64,000 nucleotides of DNA from Nemania diffusa (lineage: Eukaryota > Ascomycota > Sordariomycetes > Xylariales > Xylariaceae). The translations under genes were made by a program, and so were the position numbers. Positions within the stretch are counted from its first letter, which is position 1, and each line of letters begins with the position of its first letter. The notes beneath the pieces are model-generated. The model made no database searches, was not told the origin of the DNA, and saw nothing but the letters and a program-made list of their open reading frames with translations. This document shows, in pieces, positions 44,408 through 57,198 of the stretch. The stretch is from NCBI GenBank assembly GCA_038501195.1, contig JBBPUQ010000009.1:3844001-3908000 (forward strand). Direction: 5' to 3'.

Positions 44408-44472
44408 TATTCATTTGTTTTCATTGCTAGTTTATTGTAGGGCTAGAATGAACAAACCCCGAACCATAAATA

Positions 44473-45954
44473 TCAGAGCCTGGCCTTCATGTTCTCCGGC
44501 ACACTAGCACGCAAACCTAACTCTGAATTACCAGCTTTCTGGCTTCCCCTATTCGCTTCCATATCGAATGTAGTCCCTAAATTGCTCGACCATTTTTCAA
44601 TTGCTCGGAAAAGGCCATCGATCTCCTCGATTGTGTTGGCGGCATGAAGGCAGATCCGGATCCTTTCCTGGCCATCGGGAACAGTTGGTGCAACTATCGG
44701 CCGAATCATGAACCCAGACTTTTGGCAGTGTCTAGCGAGGTCCTTTGGGTATTTGGTGAATATTGGGATGATTGGAGAACCCGATGGGTATTTAGGAACG
44801 CGAATAGTAGCGGTGGTCGGCCTTCGGTTTTGGTCAAGTCTCTTCAACTTGGTATAACAATGTTCTATGAGCTTTTTCAATTGCTGCCGGCGTTCCTCTG
44901 CCTTTCCAATTATCATATAGTCGTATGCAGCATTAATGCTAGCCAGGGATGGAAAGGACATAGCCGTCGTATATATAAGGGTTCGGGCATAGTTGATGAG
45001 ATAATGACGCGCGATCGAGGAGCAGAGGACAGCACCTAGAATCAAAAGGTGCAATGTCAATAGAAGGAGTCATGATAGTTGTGTAAGGAAGTACAAACCT
45101 CCAGCGCACCCCATCGCTTTACCAAATCCGATCACTCGTGCCCATATCTGATCTTGTAAGCCGAGTTGATTCACGAGCCCGCGGCCGCCATCCCCCAAGA
45201 CGCCAATAGAGTGGGCTTCATCGACGATTATATAGCCGTTCCCTCCTGGAAGCAGATTCTCTACCACGTCAGAAACGTATCTCAAGTCCGCTATATCCCC
45301 ATCCATGCTGTAAAGGGCCTCGATGCAAATGAAAACATTTGATTCCCCGGACCTGACTAGTTGATCTCCTTGTGTCAATTGCCTCAGCGTCAGCTCTAGA
45401 CCCTGAGGCTCACTAGCATTACTGGAGGCCTCTAACTCGGCGCTTAATTCCCTAGTATCCCGGATGATAGAACTATGCGTAAATGGGATGCGTTTAGTCG
45501 CACGAGACAACCGCATCCCATCATGAATGCTTGCATGGATGAGATTATCGAACAAAATGACATCCTGAGCTCCCGGGACACAGCTGATGAGCCCGACATT
45601 AGCGTCGTAAGCCGAGCTAAAAAGTAGTGCCGCTTCCGAGCTGTGAAAGTCGGAGATTTTGCGTTCAAGTTGCTCAACAAAAGCCGAGTTGCCATCTAAT
45701 AGGCGTGAACCTCCGGATCCGATGATTCGCTTGTTAGAAACGGGGGATAATTTCTTATCAGGGTAGTTCAGTTGTGCTACTAGAGCATCGCGCACGATTA
45801 GATCTTGCGAGAGTGATAGATAGTCGTTCGAAGAGAAGTCCACAAGGTCTGATCTTGGAACATCTAAATGTCGCAATCTACCGTGGGATTCGCGGTGGGC
45901 TAATCGTCCCTGGAGAGTTGCCTCTAAACTGCTCACCCGTGCTGTGGGCCTCAT
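44473..45954 (-). CDS. bioF: 8-amino-7-oxononanoate synthase (KAPA synthase), two exons, 472 aa
   Basis: BioF is a PLP-dependent alpha-oxoamine synthase that condenses pimeloyl thioester with alanine, the first committed step of biotin ring assembly. Exons are 45099-45954 and 44473-45035. Signatures are 'DFSSNDYLSLS', 'GSGGSRLLDGN', 'DNLIHASIHDG' and 'YIIVDEAHSIGVLG', with the PLP-binding Lys in 'VIGFGKAMGCAGAVLCSS' (about Lys279), spanning the splice junction. The C-terminal domain reads 'SGFMIRPIVAPTVP' and 'RIRICLHAANT'. No strong targeting signal is visible at the N-terminus; a peroxisomal-type C-terminal tripeptide is plausible (ends ARL, a PTS1-like sequence), which would agree with peroxisomal KAPA synthesis known in fungi. 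Confidence 0.94.
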
Positions 45955-46716
45955 ATTTTGCTGATGCCTGCTGAGGTTGAGAATACTAGGACTGCTAGGC
46001 TTGTATCCGCACTAGACTCTCATAAGTTGTTCTCCTCTCCGTGGCAATATGCATCGTAGATGACCAAGAAATTAACAACAGCCGTTCTGTGTGATAGTCT
46101 CTCACTTGTTTGCATAAAGCTTGAGCATGTTCGGAACTAAGAGATCTAATACCTCATGACTCCATATTATGCATCACGAACATTGAATGCCTCCGAAAAA
46201 TATATTTAGCTTCGACCTAGTATGGCGGCTAGTAGGCACCGAATAAGAAATATTGCCTTAAGCGTAATAACCAAATATAAATTAATGCTGGGGCTCATAT
46301 TTTAGCTATCCCCACGAAAGGATGAGAAAATCAGTGCTCGAATTGCGATGATGATTAGGTGTCCCCGAATAACCGGGAAAGGTACCCAATTGACATGGTA
46401 CCCTTGACCTACCTAAAGTGATCTAGGTTGTGATCCGCACAGTAGGTTGTGATCAACCTGATCTAAGTTAGTTGGATCGGACTACCGCTTGCACTAACCC
46501 ACCACCCGGATAATCGCGCACACCACCATTACCAAAACCACTACTACTGTAGGTACCACTTAGCGGTATCTAGGGCTCGGTGCGTGTTCGACTTTATGAT
46601 GAGAGAGAAACGTATATTATGCTGTACCTAGTCGCCCCGAATGGATAAATCGTAGATATTCCACCGCTGGGGTATGTGATTCACCACACAGCCACCTATT
46701 ACCATCACTCTCTACT
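45955..46716. promoter_or_regulatory. Divergent promoter between bioF and bioDA
   Basis: This 762-bp gap lies between two head-to-head biotin genes and contains no gene. It includes repeated GATC-containing motifs near 46410-46470 (GTGATCTAGGTTGTGATC, GTTGTGATCAACCTGATC) which could be binding sites, but this is only a positional inference. Confidence 0.45.
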
Positions 46717-49344
46717 ATGTCCCCTATTGGGCCAATACTCTGGCGGAACCTGCGCGTCTATAAAATATACGGCGCCAATACCGATGTGGGGAAGACAGTC
46801 GTTACCTCGATCCTCTGCAATGCCTCTACAAGAATATGGAAAGACGAAGCAACGGCATACTTGAAACCTGTCTCCACGGGGCCAGAAGATGAAGCAGACG
46901 ATAAGTGTCCGTATAGCCCTAAAATCATTGATTCTTAGTAAATTCTAATAGGCGTGTAGGAGTAATCGAGAATAACTAGAATAATAGCATACCGTGCTAA
47001 CTTAAATTGACTTTCGTAGCCATATGAAAAGATTCACTAAAGATGTCACTTATCGGACGTTATATCAATACAGGCAAGCTGTGAGCCCCCATATCGCTGC
47101 CAAAGGAAATGTGCTTAACCTCATCTAAACCAGTTACAAAACGTAGCTAAGAATCTATATAGGTTATCGCTAACGAGCGTATCTTGCGGTCGGTCTACGA
47201 ATTTGCCTCTGAGAGAGCTTCTGCCGGCCCGGGTTGGCTTTTCATCGAAACAGCTGGCGGGATCCATTCCCCCGCCCCCTCTGGCACTACACAGGCCGAC
47301 CTCTATGCTGCCCTTAGGTGCCCTGTAATATTGGTAGCAGACTGGAAGTTGGGTGGGATATCATCTACTATCTCCGCGTTCGAGTCACTAAGGATCAGAG
47401 GGTACGATGTGGAAAGCGTCATCGTGTTTGAGGATACCGCTTATGGGAACTCTGAGTATCTCAAGGATTATTTTGCGAAACGATATGACATAATGGTCAC
47501 CGCCTTACCCATGCCACCTCCTCGGAATCACGTACATGGTAAAGATGAAGACGAAAAGTCCATGCTCCGGTACTATCGAGAGAAAAGCCAGGGCAAAGCG
47601 GTACGTGACACACTCGTTCACCTTGATAGCCAGCACGCCGCCCGTATCAAAGTCCTAGAGAATATGCCAGCAGATGCGCACCGAAAGATTTGGTATCCTT
47701 TTACGCAACAGAAGCTTCTTCAACCAAGCGACATTGTAGCGATTGATAGTGCCTCTGGAAACTATTTTCAGACTTTGGTTTCTGAGTCTTCAGCAACACC
47801 CGATAACAACAGTCTCTTGCGGCCATCTTTTGATGGATCGGCATCCTGGTGGACGCAAGGCCTGGGCCATGGAAATTCCTCACTGACACTCGCAGCTGCT
47901 TACGCTGCTGGTCGTTATGGGCATGTGATGTTCGCCGGGGCGATCCACGAGCCCGCATTAAAGCTAGCAACTCTGATCCTTGACAGTTTCCAGAGCCCGC
48001 GACTGAACCGTGTGTTTTTCTCAGATAACGGGAGCACAGGCATGGAAGTGGCAGTTAAAATGGCTTTACGTGCTGCTCGTGTTCGGTACGGCTGGTCTCC
48101 TGACACGAAGATTGATATCCTAGGTCTCAAGGGCTCTTATCATGGTGATACGATAGGAATCATGGACTGTGCCGAACCAAACACATATAACGAGAAAGTG
48201 GAATGGTACGAAGGCAAGGGAGTCTGGCTAGATCATCCTCAAATTCAATGTGTTGCGGGAGAATGGCAAGTTCAGGTCCCGCGTGTGATAGCGCCGAGCT
48301 ATAATCAGAGCTTCTCCCATCTTTCGGAGATCTTTGATCTTGAGTCGCGCATAGCCCGGGGAGACCATAAACCCTATGAGGCATACATCTTGTCGGTTAT
48401 ACGAAAACACCTGGATGAGGGCCGGAAATTCGGCGCCTTGATACTTGAACCGGTGGTGCTTGGGGCAGGAGGCATGATTTTAGTGTAAGCATAAACGCTG
48501 GCCCCCCCTTAATTTGCGTTGTTTCATCTTAATGTCATTCTAACTTTGGAGTAGCGACCCCCTTTTCCAACAGACATTAGTGCAGGTTGTTAGAAAGACA
48601 GCGCCAAGCTTCGGCGTAGACCAGTTTCCCAATCGTTTTGACGACGGCAATACGTGGCGAGGGCTGCCTGTTATTTTTGACGAAGTGTTCACTGGGATTT
48701 ACCGCCTGGGACGACTCACAGCGGCCTCTTTTCTTGGACTGCATCCTGATATATCAGTCCACGCCAAGTTATTAACTGGGGGACTGATTCCATTATGCAT
48801 CACTCTGGCCTCTGAATGTATGTTCGATGCCTTCGGAAGCGAAGAGAAGTCCGATGCGTTGCTCCATGGTCATAGCTATACAGCACATGCCGTGGGTTGC
48901 CAAGTAGCTATCGAATCTCTAACTCAATTACAGTTGATGGACAAGACTGGTGATTGGAACTGGGCCAAGTCGAGCGGTTGGATACAAGTCGACAACGAGA
49001 TGAACGCCAATCTCACTAAACCACAGTCCGAGGTCTGGTCGATTTGGCCATTATCTTTGGTACAATGGATATCTCTGCAATCCGACAAAGTCGCAGGTGT
49101 CTGGGCTGTAGGCAGTGTATTAGCTATTCACTTACATGCAGCCGATGGAAGTGGGTACACGAGCACTGCTGCTGAAGGTCTGCGTAAGAGACTGCTAGTT
49201 GGCTCTGACGATATTTCAGGGGTGTCATGGAATGTGCACTCCCGGGTACTTGGTAATGTTCTGTACATGATGGGAAACCAACGGACTACAGAGTCTGAAG
49301 TGGGAGAGATATCTGAGCTTTTACGTATTGCCCTTAAGCGGTAA
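46717..49344 (+). CDS. bioDA: Bifunctional dethiobiotin synthetase / DAPA aminotransferase, four exons, 796 aa
   Basis: This one polypeptide carries the two middle biotin steps: KAPA to DAPA (aminotransferase) and DAPA to dethiobiotin (synthetase). Exons are 46717-46904, 47020-47110, 47163-48484 and 48555-49344. The N-terminal BioD half has the P-loop 'GANTDVGKT' (residues 19-27), 'LKPVSTGP', 'AVSPHIAA' and 'ETAGGIHSPAPSG'. The BioA half starts near residue 270 with 'WYPFTQQ' and has 'FFSDNGSTGMEVAVKMALR', 'SYHGDTIG', 'FDEVFTG' (Asp576) and the PLP Lys in 'HAKLLTGGLIPL' (about Lys605). Exon 4 must begin at 48555 to encode DPLFQQTLVQVVR; the later acceptor at CAACAG would drop this conserved piece. 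The fusion is the normal form in filamentous fungi. Confidence 0.94.
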
Positions 49345-50078
49345 CTGCAGCGATAATCTAGCCATTTACTATAGTTCCAATAATCCAAATGAGGGTACAT
49401 TGGAGGCCCTTACAGTAACCCTCAATCTATAACTCACGACGAAGCTAGGCGATCTCGTAGGCTAGGGATTCAGAATACATACTTAACACCTTGTTGGTAA
49501 CAGTCATCACTGGCTATGGTAGTACCGATTGAAAGTGAAGCATTGACCAGGCGTGTAGATTACTGCCGGCTAAATCTATCTAGTCATACAGCTCGTTCTC
49601 CCTCTTTCTTCTTTGGGGTGTCAAAGAAATGGTTAGTATATTGCGAAAGTGTGGCATTTTACATTGAAGGGACAACATTATAGACCGAAAACCAAGTACA
49701 TTAGTCATTCTCAAACATTTGACTTACAATCTCATAATTTCATCCTTAATATTTCACCTCTCACTGAGTTAACTGGGCAGATTATGGTTTCATTTTTCCT
49801 TATCTAGCTCTTCCAATCCCCGCGCCTGGCTTTATCTTGGAGTATGTATCATTTCGGTATGATTTCGGAGTAGTTATGGCACTTGCCTAGAAAATGCTAG
49901 AATGCAACATCACCTACCCCTCTGCTCATAAGATAAGTGAGTCTCCCAATTTAATAAATGAAGTGAAAACCCAGCTATGACGGGTAACTATATTCTTTCA
50001 CTATTTATAGTATTAGCTCTCATCTCACGCGATTAAGACAGTAGAAAGTCACGTATTAGGTCTCTGGCAATCGACGAT
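49345..50078. other. Intergenic, 0.7 kb
   Basis: It contains the bioDA 3' end and the promoter of the next gene. No coding frame is supported. Confidence 0.5.
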
Positions 50079-51260
50079 ATGCTCATGGCAAAATTCTTAT
50101 CATTAGGGGGGTTTGCATGGTCTATGGCTAGTGCAATTGTTACAAGAGTGTCCACTGCCAGTCTTTCACAGCCCAGAGCCGACGTGTCAGCCTGCAAGCT
50201 TAAGGCAGACCAAAATGTCTATCTGAGTGCGGGGTTTGGCTATGAGCTGAACTGCGCGCCGAGTGTCGGTACTCTCAGCGCATTCATGATATTCGTGGAC
50301 TTTTCGGATCAAAGCGCCAACGAGAGCTCGCCGGAGGTCCTTCGTGACTTTTTTCTCCCGGCAGCGGCAGAATGGTATAGCACAGCGTCCTATGGTGCCC
50401 TAGATCTATCTGTAAGGGCCGATACCTCGCGCTTCTACCGTATGCCGGCTACGGCAGCTAGTTATAACTGGGAACGTGGACTCACTGCTGAGGTGCATGA
50501 ACGCTACATCCAGGATGCACTGGCTTCGTATAACGCCACGATCCCCCCGGTCGACGTCCTGTACATTGTGCCAACAGCCAACGCCAGCGCCATCACTTAT
50601 AGTCCTACATTTATAGGTGACGTCACAACACGCGATGGTACTTATGTCGCGAAGAAGTCTGTTACCTTCGGGTATGATGGTTATAAGACGTGGGGGTTCC
50701 TCGTGCTGAATCATGAGACGGGACACACGATGTGTTTGCCTGATTATTACCCATACAATGGTAGTGCGACTGGATTGTTCATTGGAGGCTGGGATCTAAT
50801 GGGGCTTATTAGCGGGCCGAGCCCGGATTATTTTGCTTGGGATAAGTGGCGACTGGGCTGGCTTGCAGACTCCCAAGTTGACTGCGTGGCTGAATCTGGA
50901 CAGACCTTACACGTGTTGTCGCCTATAGAGGTTGCAGGTGGAAAGAAGGCCGTCGTAGTGAAGCATAACGATAGCGAGGCTCTAGTTATAGAGGTACGCT
51001 CATCTACAGGACTTAACACAGGGTCATGCGCGACAGGGGTGCTCTTGTATACCGTCTCGACTATCATCGAAACTGGAGAGGGTCCGGTAAGGGTGTTGAA
51101 TGTGACACCCAAGTCCGGCGGGTGTGCAGGTGATGAACTTAATGATGCTACACTAACATTAGATGGTACGAGTTCGTATACAATTGTGGAGTGGGGTGTC
51201 AAGGTCACAGTTGTGGCCAGGGATGGCAAGGACTTTGAGCTCGTTGTAGCCGTCGACTAG
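50079..51260 (+). CDS. Secreted M6-type zinc metalloprotease (393 aa)
   Basis: The zinc-binding motif HEXXHXXXXXD is present in 'NHETGHTMCLPDYY' (His212, Glu213, His216, Asp222), and the downstream 'GGWDLMGL' matches the Met-turn region of the M6 (immune inhibitor A-like) family. A signal peptide is likely (MAKFLSLGGFAWSMASA), followed by a possible propeptide. Other family features are 'FMIFVDFSD', 'WYSTASYGALDLSV' and 'DYFAWDKWRLGWL'. The C-terminal third is beta-rich (VLSPIEVAGGKKAVVVKH). It is a single exon. The likely role is extracellular protein degradation. It faces the glyoxal oxidase gene tail-to-tail with 221 bp between stops. Confidence 0.85.
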   Translation: MLMAKFLSLGGFAWSMASAIVTRVSTASLSQPRADVSACKLKADQNVYLSAGFGYELNCAPSVGTLSAFMIFVDFSDQSANESSPEVLRDFFLPAAAEWYSTASYGALDLSVRADTSRFYRMPATAASYNWERGLTAEVHERYIQDALASYNATIPPVDVLYIVPTANASAITYSPTFIGDVTTRDGTYVAKKSVTFGYDGYKTWGFLVLNHETGHTMCLPDYYPYNGSATGLFIGGWDLMGLISGPSPDYFAWDKWRLGWLADSQVDCVAESGQTLHVLSPIEVAGGKKAVVVKHNDSEALVIEVRSSTGLNTGSCATGVLLYTVSTIIETGEGPVRVLNVTPKSGGCAGDELNDATLTLDGTSSYTIVEWGVKVTVVARDGKDFELVVAVD

Positions 51261-51481
51261 AACTTTAGCATACTATGTAGATTATTATACCGGTAGAAAA
51301 GGGGCTCTTAATACTGAAAAGGTCCATAATTAGCCTGTCTTGGAAATTTGAGACTAGAATCTACCCCTGTAGAATAATTATATAATTATAGACCATCTAC
51401 ATGGGTAGTACATACATCCTTAGACGAGTGATCTCGCCTCCCAAACTTCAGTTCAATACACTCGCCTCCCTTCCAGCTTTT

Positions 51482-54045
51482 CTAGATGCCGGGGAATGTG
51501 AAACCTGGTAGGTTGGGCCAGTTGCCAACCTCGCCTGGATCGCCTCCAATGCGCACCCAGACAGAATGGCTGGGCGTCGGGCCATCCAAAACAAACAGTT
51601 GATACCATGCCGGCGGGCTAATATTAGCATTGGGCGGCGCCGTAACGGTGCACGCGCTACCCGCACAAGTAAAGGCTGGGAAGATGGTCCGCTGTCCCAT
51701 ATTATTGCCGTGGGTCGAGCCGACGGCCGCGATGAGCGACACCTTGACGGCGCCGGTGAATGTCGAGGTCAGCGTGAAAGGCACGGTCTGTCCATACGCC
51801 CAGTCCGTGTTCTGGATCGTGAAGGTCGGCTTTGGCGCCCCAGACAGGATATAGTCGGGAGAGAAGTACTCAAGCCGGTACTCCTCCGGGTTGACTCCGT
51901 CTTGCGGATCAGAGCCAGATACTAGTACGCGTCCGTCATTCATGAGCACCGCCTCGGAGTGGTACAAGCGTGCGATAGTTGAGTTGGCAAGCTGCGTCAT
52001 CCGAGAGCCGATTGCTTTGGAAGGGTCATACAGCACAGCGCCCTTATTAGGATCAGGTGCTAGACCGAAGCCAGCGCGGCCGTTTACGGCACCGTTAAGG
52101 ATCAGGTAGCGACCATCAGGGAGGTTTACCATGCACGTAACGACACGGGTCGACGGCTAAAATTCGACGTCAGTAAAAGAGCAGTGGGCGTCATGAAGAA
52201 GGTGTGCCAGAATTGAGGAGAGACAGGGAAGTGCAATTGCTCACCATTCTCTCGATAACCCATTGAGCACCTGCGACGTCTGGCTGTGTGGAAATGCAGT
52301 TATCCAGACCGAAATTTGCTCCGTCAGTTGTCCCACCACAGATCAAGACGGTCAGCGCTTCGGTGTAGGGGGCGGATTGGGGTAGGAGACTTAGTGTTCC
52401 TTGCAAGGGGTAATTTCGCCCAGACTCGGGATTGTTAACGGCACCAGGCATCTGCGGGAGCATTTTAGTCGTACTAAAGTCGGTCTGTGAGATGAGCCGG
52501 GCTTCATTATACTGAGCGAAGAATATGTTACCCGACGGCAGAACGGCTAGGAAGGGATATGAGTTGACCTTCTCGACGTTCTCGAGGTAATCCAGGTAGG
52601 TTGAGTTTGTGACTCCAGCGGGCCTTGGTAGGATCTCGCAAGTTGGAACTATAGGACCATCCGAACCATTCTCACCGCCCATGACGAGGACTGATCCATT
52701 ACTGAGCACCATTGCACTAGGGTACCAACGGGCATCCAACAGCGCCAGTTCAGTTACGTCCTCCTCCCAGTCGTTAGTCCCATTGACTCCTAGGCCTGGC
52801 TGAGGTGTGAAAAGCCGGACGCCATACAGCGATTCAACGGACCACCCGCCCACGTTCAACTGACGACCGGCTTTATCTGGTAGGACTAGCGACGCAGAGC
52901 AGAAGACATCAGTCTTGAGCTGGAGCTCGCGAAAGGCGGTGCCGTATTGCGGTGCAAGTGTGGGATCAAACTCGAATGAGCCACTGCTATTGTCATATAC
53001 CTGCGTGCCATGCTTCTCCACGAAAACAACCTTCTGGTTAATGCCCACAACACTGATCAAGGGTAGAAGAGGTGCAGACATGATGAAATCATAGCTTCCT
53101 GCTGCGATACCTTGAGCGTACGTCCATGTCGTGAGAGGTGCTCCTGTCCACTGGTAATAGGAAATCCTATTTCCACCTCCTAACATAAAATTAGTCATTC
53201 ACTCACGTCAACGAGAAATGCAATAACAAACCACAGAGGTGCTGAGCATCGCCTGGGCAAGCAATGTTACAATCGGTTTCCGGCGCCGTGGTGACTGCTG
53301 ATATATCGCCACAAACTAGGCACATGTTAGTCTTGCACTCTGAGAAGTCCTAATTAAGTATGTGCTTTAGGATATATACTGTTAATTCCCTTAGGGGACT
53401 AACGGTGTCGTTTACCCGAGGGCAGTTTTCACTTACAACATTGGTAGCCATATTCGACACCGCCTGCATTATATCCGAATTGGCTGCAGCCAGATATACA
53501 GGCCTCAATCGTAGCATTTTGCTCGTCAATACTCATATACGCTAGCACGCGAGCGTCAATGGCATCGCTATGGTCGCCATTAGCTTCGCGCGATCGCGTC
53601 GTGTATCAGCGGGTCTTCTATAATTGGCCTATACATACACAACACATCCGTAGTATTCCCAGGAGCCAGGAAGATCATCGGTTAGTGCAGTGGGAGGCTG
53701 ATATACGGTGATGGTTTCGTTGGAAAAGACGGAGAGTATGTTGCCAGCACCGCATCGCTGGGAGGCATCACCGGTGCAAGGCGTGCTGCAGTCCGCGTCA
53801 TCTGTTAGGTTGGCGCCGTTCCGGAGGAAATCGTCACAGAAGCATTGAGATGCGTATTCTAACCCAGCCACACTATATCCACCGTCGATACAGGTAGTGA
53901 CGCAAGATTGGATCGTGAGATCAGCGTTATCTGGCTGCTGATCAATGAACGCCCGGCCGTTGAGGCCCTCAGTATAACACCCTCTGTAAGCCCAGGTGCC
54001 AGGAAGCTGCGGCACGGATCCCACCGGTGACGGAAGGGATGCCAT
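51482..54045 (-). CDS. WSC-domain glyoxal oxidase-like copper radical oxidase (AA5_1), five exons, N-terminus incomplete
   Basis: Glyoxal oxidases are secreted copper-radical enzymes that oxidise small aldehydes and make H2O2 for lignocellulose attack. Exons read as 53639-54045, 53437-53567, 53232-53315, 52245-53179 and 51482-52156 (743 residues from this ATG). Two WSC domains come first ('[17 protein letters not shown]...QCFCDDFL...CSTPC', then '[17 protein letters not shown]'). The oxidase domain follows, with '[12 protein letters not shown]' (radical-site Cys), 'RWYPSAMVL', '[23 protein letters not shown]' (Tyr, His) and '[12 protein letters not shown]' (His). It ends in the beta-sandwich '[12 protein letters not shown]'. 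No signal peptide follows the ATG at 54045; an acceptor just upstream (GAATCCAG at about 54061) suggests an unplaced first exon carrying it. Confidence 0.88.
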
Positions 54046-54060
54046 CACTTTGAAAGAGAG

Positions 54061-57000
54061 CTGGATTCAAGGAAAACAGGTAACGAGTGTGGTTAGTGAG
54101 GGGAGGGACCGGATCGACTGTACGAGGAGGGTCAGATCAGGGTATTAAACCAATTTCCGAGTGAGAGCTGACATGTCAATGTGCCCGGCATGATGTGAGC
54201 TGAGCCTTGCGCAGAAGTGTTATCGTACCACTCGCCCGTATTTGGGTCGATATTGGGTGGTCTATAGATGTGACGGCCGCTCAGCGACCCGAAATTGCAG
54301 AACGGCGTATGCATGTAAGACAAAAAAGGATTAGATTTCCATGTCCCTCACCGCCAGCACGATGTAACCCTGGTATCTACATAAAGCATGCAGTCAGAAG
54401 TTGTGAATTTATATTTCTTACAGCCTTCGGCGGTTGATCACTATCTAGGCAAATATGTCATGAAAATGAGTGTGAACTTGAAGGAAACTCGTTTTTTTAT
54501 TCCAATTTTTTTTCTTCCCTCATGTACTGTCTTACATACCTGATCTGACCACGGAGGCCTAAACACAGAAAAAGGGCGATTCATTCACTAGATTATGGGT
54601 GGCTGAACAGTAGCGGATGGCTGAGTGTCTCGGTACTGGCAGTTTTCACGGACTACATATACTGCTGGATTGCTCCACTTTAACGACGTCGTGGTCGGAC
54701 GAGACATTCGGAACCGGGCATTTAGAAATCCTTGGCAGAGCGGCCACGGGATGCCAAGGACATCGCGATACCGGCAGCGCTGCTATTAGAACAATACCTT
54801 AATATATGTATGTATAGTCAACGTTTAAGACGCCCTATAGCTTGCTATGCATAGGGTTAGATAGTAAGAGGGGCGCCCATCGCGGCTACTAATAAGAACT
54901 TCATTTTAGCAAAATGTGGGTGAAGATCGGGGCGTCAATGCGGACAAGGGGAGAGATTCACTGGAGGATGCAGTGGCTTTGGGATTAGTATAAGTATTAG
55001 CATAAGTAAAATAGTGATGCGTTGTTTTGTGCTGCTTGATTTGCTCAGAGTAAATACTTTACAGCCATGATGCTAGGAGCCATTTATGGCCTGTCACTGC
55101 TCGCCGGTATTGCATAGGCAGATAATAGTCAAACTCGTGTGTGGGTGCAGTTTTCGGATCCTCGGCCGTGTTAGTGAGATAGGTGCATACACGATCCGGA
55201 ACACGTAAGTCTCCCTCTAGCGATTGCTACGCTAAGGATCTCAGCTGGATAGCCCTTGGGCTATGGTGGCTGCACTACTGTCTGGTTACTGACCTGTAAT
55301 AAGCAAGTGATGAGCAACAAGGGATAGCAGTATGACCCACAATCTCGTATTCCCTTAGCACTTGCAGGTGGATTATTATGGAGGGGTATTCGTCAGGGGT
55401 CATGATCTGCGATCGTGGCTGCCAAACCGTTTGCATTGACTCCTGGTCATTCTGAGTAGTAGGCAGACCTTGGTTCTCGCACGATAAACGGTTTGAATAG
55501 GCCAAGCAGCAGTTTGTACAAGGGCGTATGCGTACATGGGGGGGGAAGGGAAAAGTAGTGAAATGTGGCGGCAGTGACTTTTTGAGCAAGGCTGTAATGT
55601 GATCTACTCGAAGGAACGATCAAAATGGGGCGCCGATCTTAAAACAAAATTTTCAACTACCTGAATGCCGAAGTAAGCTAATTTGAGTTGTCGCTCCTAC
55701 ACAGGACTTAATTACACGGTACGGCACAGCCACACTTCTGTGGCTTGTGATCTAATAACGAAATCGCTAGTGTTTAAGGGCAAGATTCCCGCCCAGTAGA
55801 CTTGTTGTTTTGTCGGTATAGGTCTATAGGTATTATGATTCAACCAGGCCGATAAGATAGTCATATTGATTGTGAAAACATCTAGTGACGAGGACAAGGT
55901 GAATGTGGCATAACTCAAACCGAACCTTGAAGGTTGAGCCGGTCGCAATTCTTAGTAGTAGATGCACATAGACGACCCATAGGTCATGTGACAGGTAGTT
56001 TAAAGTCCGAACGTTAAGAGCCAGGGTGTGCGCATTCGTGGGCACCTCCTAAACGCATAAGATCAAGCATCTCTTTAAAGTTCTCGATGCCGGCCTATTC
56101 AAGCAGTATACTAACCATAGAAAATGATCGATATTATCGCGTAACTACTAATAATACTGGTAGGGCTTTCGTTATATAGCCTAAATTTATACTGCTACTT
56201 AGCTTCTACCTAACTTGATTGATCTGCGTGACTTACCGTCGCTCTAGATAAAAGCTTCTGAGAACTAGCTAGTATCTCGCATACTTATGGTGACTAATAT
56301 CGAACACCGTTATACCATAGGATAGATCTTCTCGAAATATAGTTTCTAAAGGTTGAGGCCTTGCGGCGTTGCGTATTACTAAGCTTGCGGCAACTATGAG
56401 ACAGATTAGGATAAAAGGAAACCGTCAGATTCCCCATTCTTCCAATGGCAGACCGCCGATATGCTTGAGGAATTCTTTGGGAATCTATGTTACGTAGCTC
56501 GTATAAACGTAAGTACTAAATTTTGAAGTCTACGTAGAACTTTGCGACGAAGTTCACCTCAGAGTCAATGGTTACCTCGTTGGCTGTTTTAGGGAGGTCA
56601 CAGGAGGGGTTGTCGCAAGGGCAGAGCATTTGAGCATAAGTAGCTTTATTAATGTCGCTCGGTCTATGGAAGGGTTGCGACAACGAAAGGCAGGTGGCAA
56701 ATATTAAATCTCGTTATACCTGAAGAGTGGGGGGCTTGGTAGATGTTTAACAGCGGTAAGTATAGAGATACTAAACCGTCATACTTATAAATCTAGTGTC
56801 TTATAGCTTAGTGCCAACGTTGGGAAGTATTTCCAAACCAAATGATATATTCAAAGGTACATGATCAGTGTTTGTGCGAATGCCCGGGCTTTTAATGAAG
56901 GTTGGGAAAATAATCTTTTAATTTGTTGATAATGTATACTTGGAAATATGAGGAGACCTGGTTGGCAATAGTCCTGGTGGCGATGATTGGTGTACTGGTA

Positions 57001-57198
57001 CTGTTGCTAAGGCTAGTAAGATATCTTTCAGCCGTATTAAGTGTGATACATAAATGTCTAGATAGGGGCCCCTGAAAGACGGTGCTTAATAATGTTGCTT
57101 CATGACAAAGTACCTTAATAGAGCACCCATGGGCCAATGATCCAGTTGTACCTAGTCGTCGATTATCATGCAAATGTAATAATATAAAGACCAACATC
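54061..57198. other. Intergenic, 3.1 kb
   Basis: No gene is confidently supported. The left part probably hides the first exon of the WSC oxidase. Around 54130-54590 on the minus strand several short segments bounded by plausible splice sites could make a small multi-exon gene, but no conserved motif supports it. 55000-57198 is AT-rich with short scattered frames only. Confidence 0.45.

Noticed and set aside
54129..54590. Possible small multi-exon gene on the minus strand
   Set aside because: Several splice-like signals and short peptides (for example PPNIDPNTGEWYDN) can be linked, but no join is compelling and no family is recognised.
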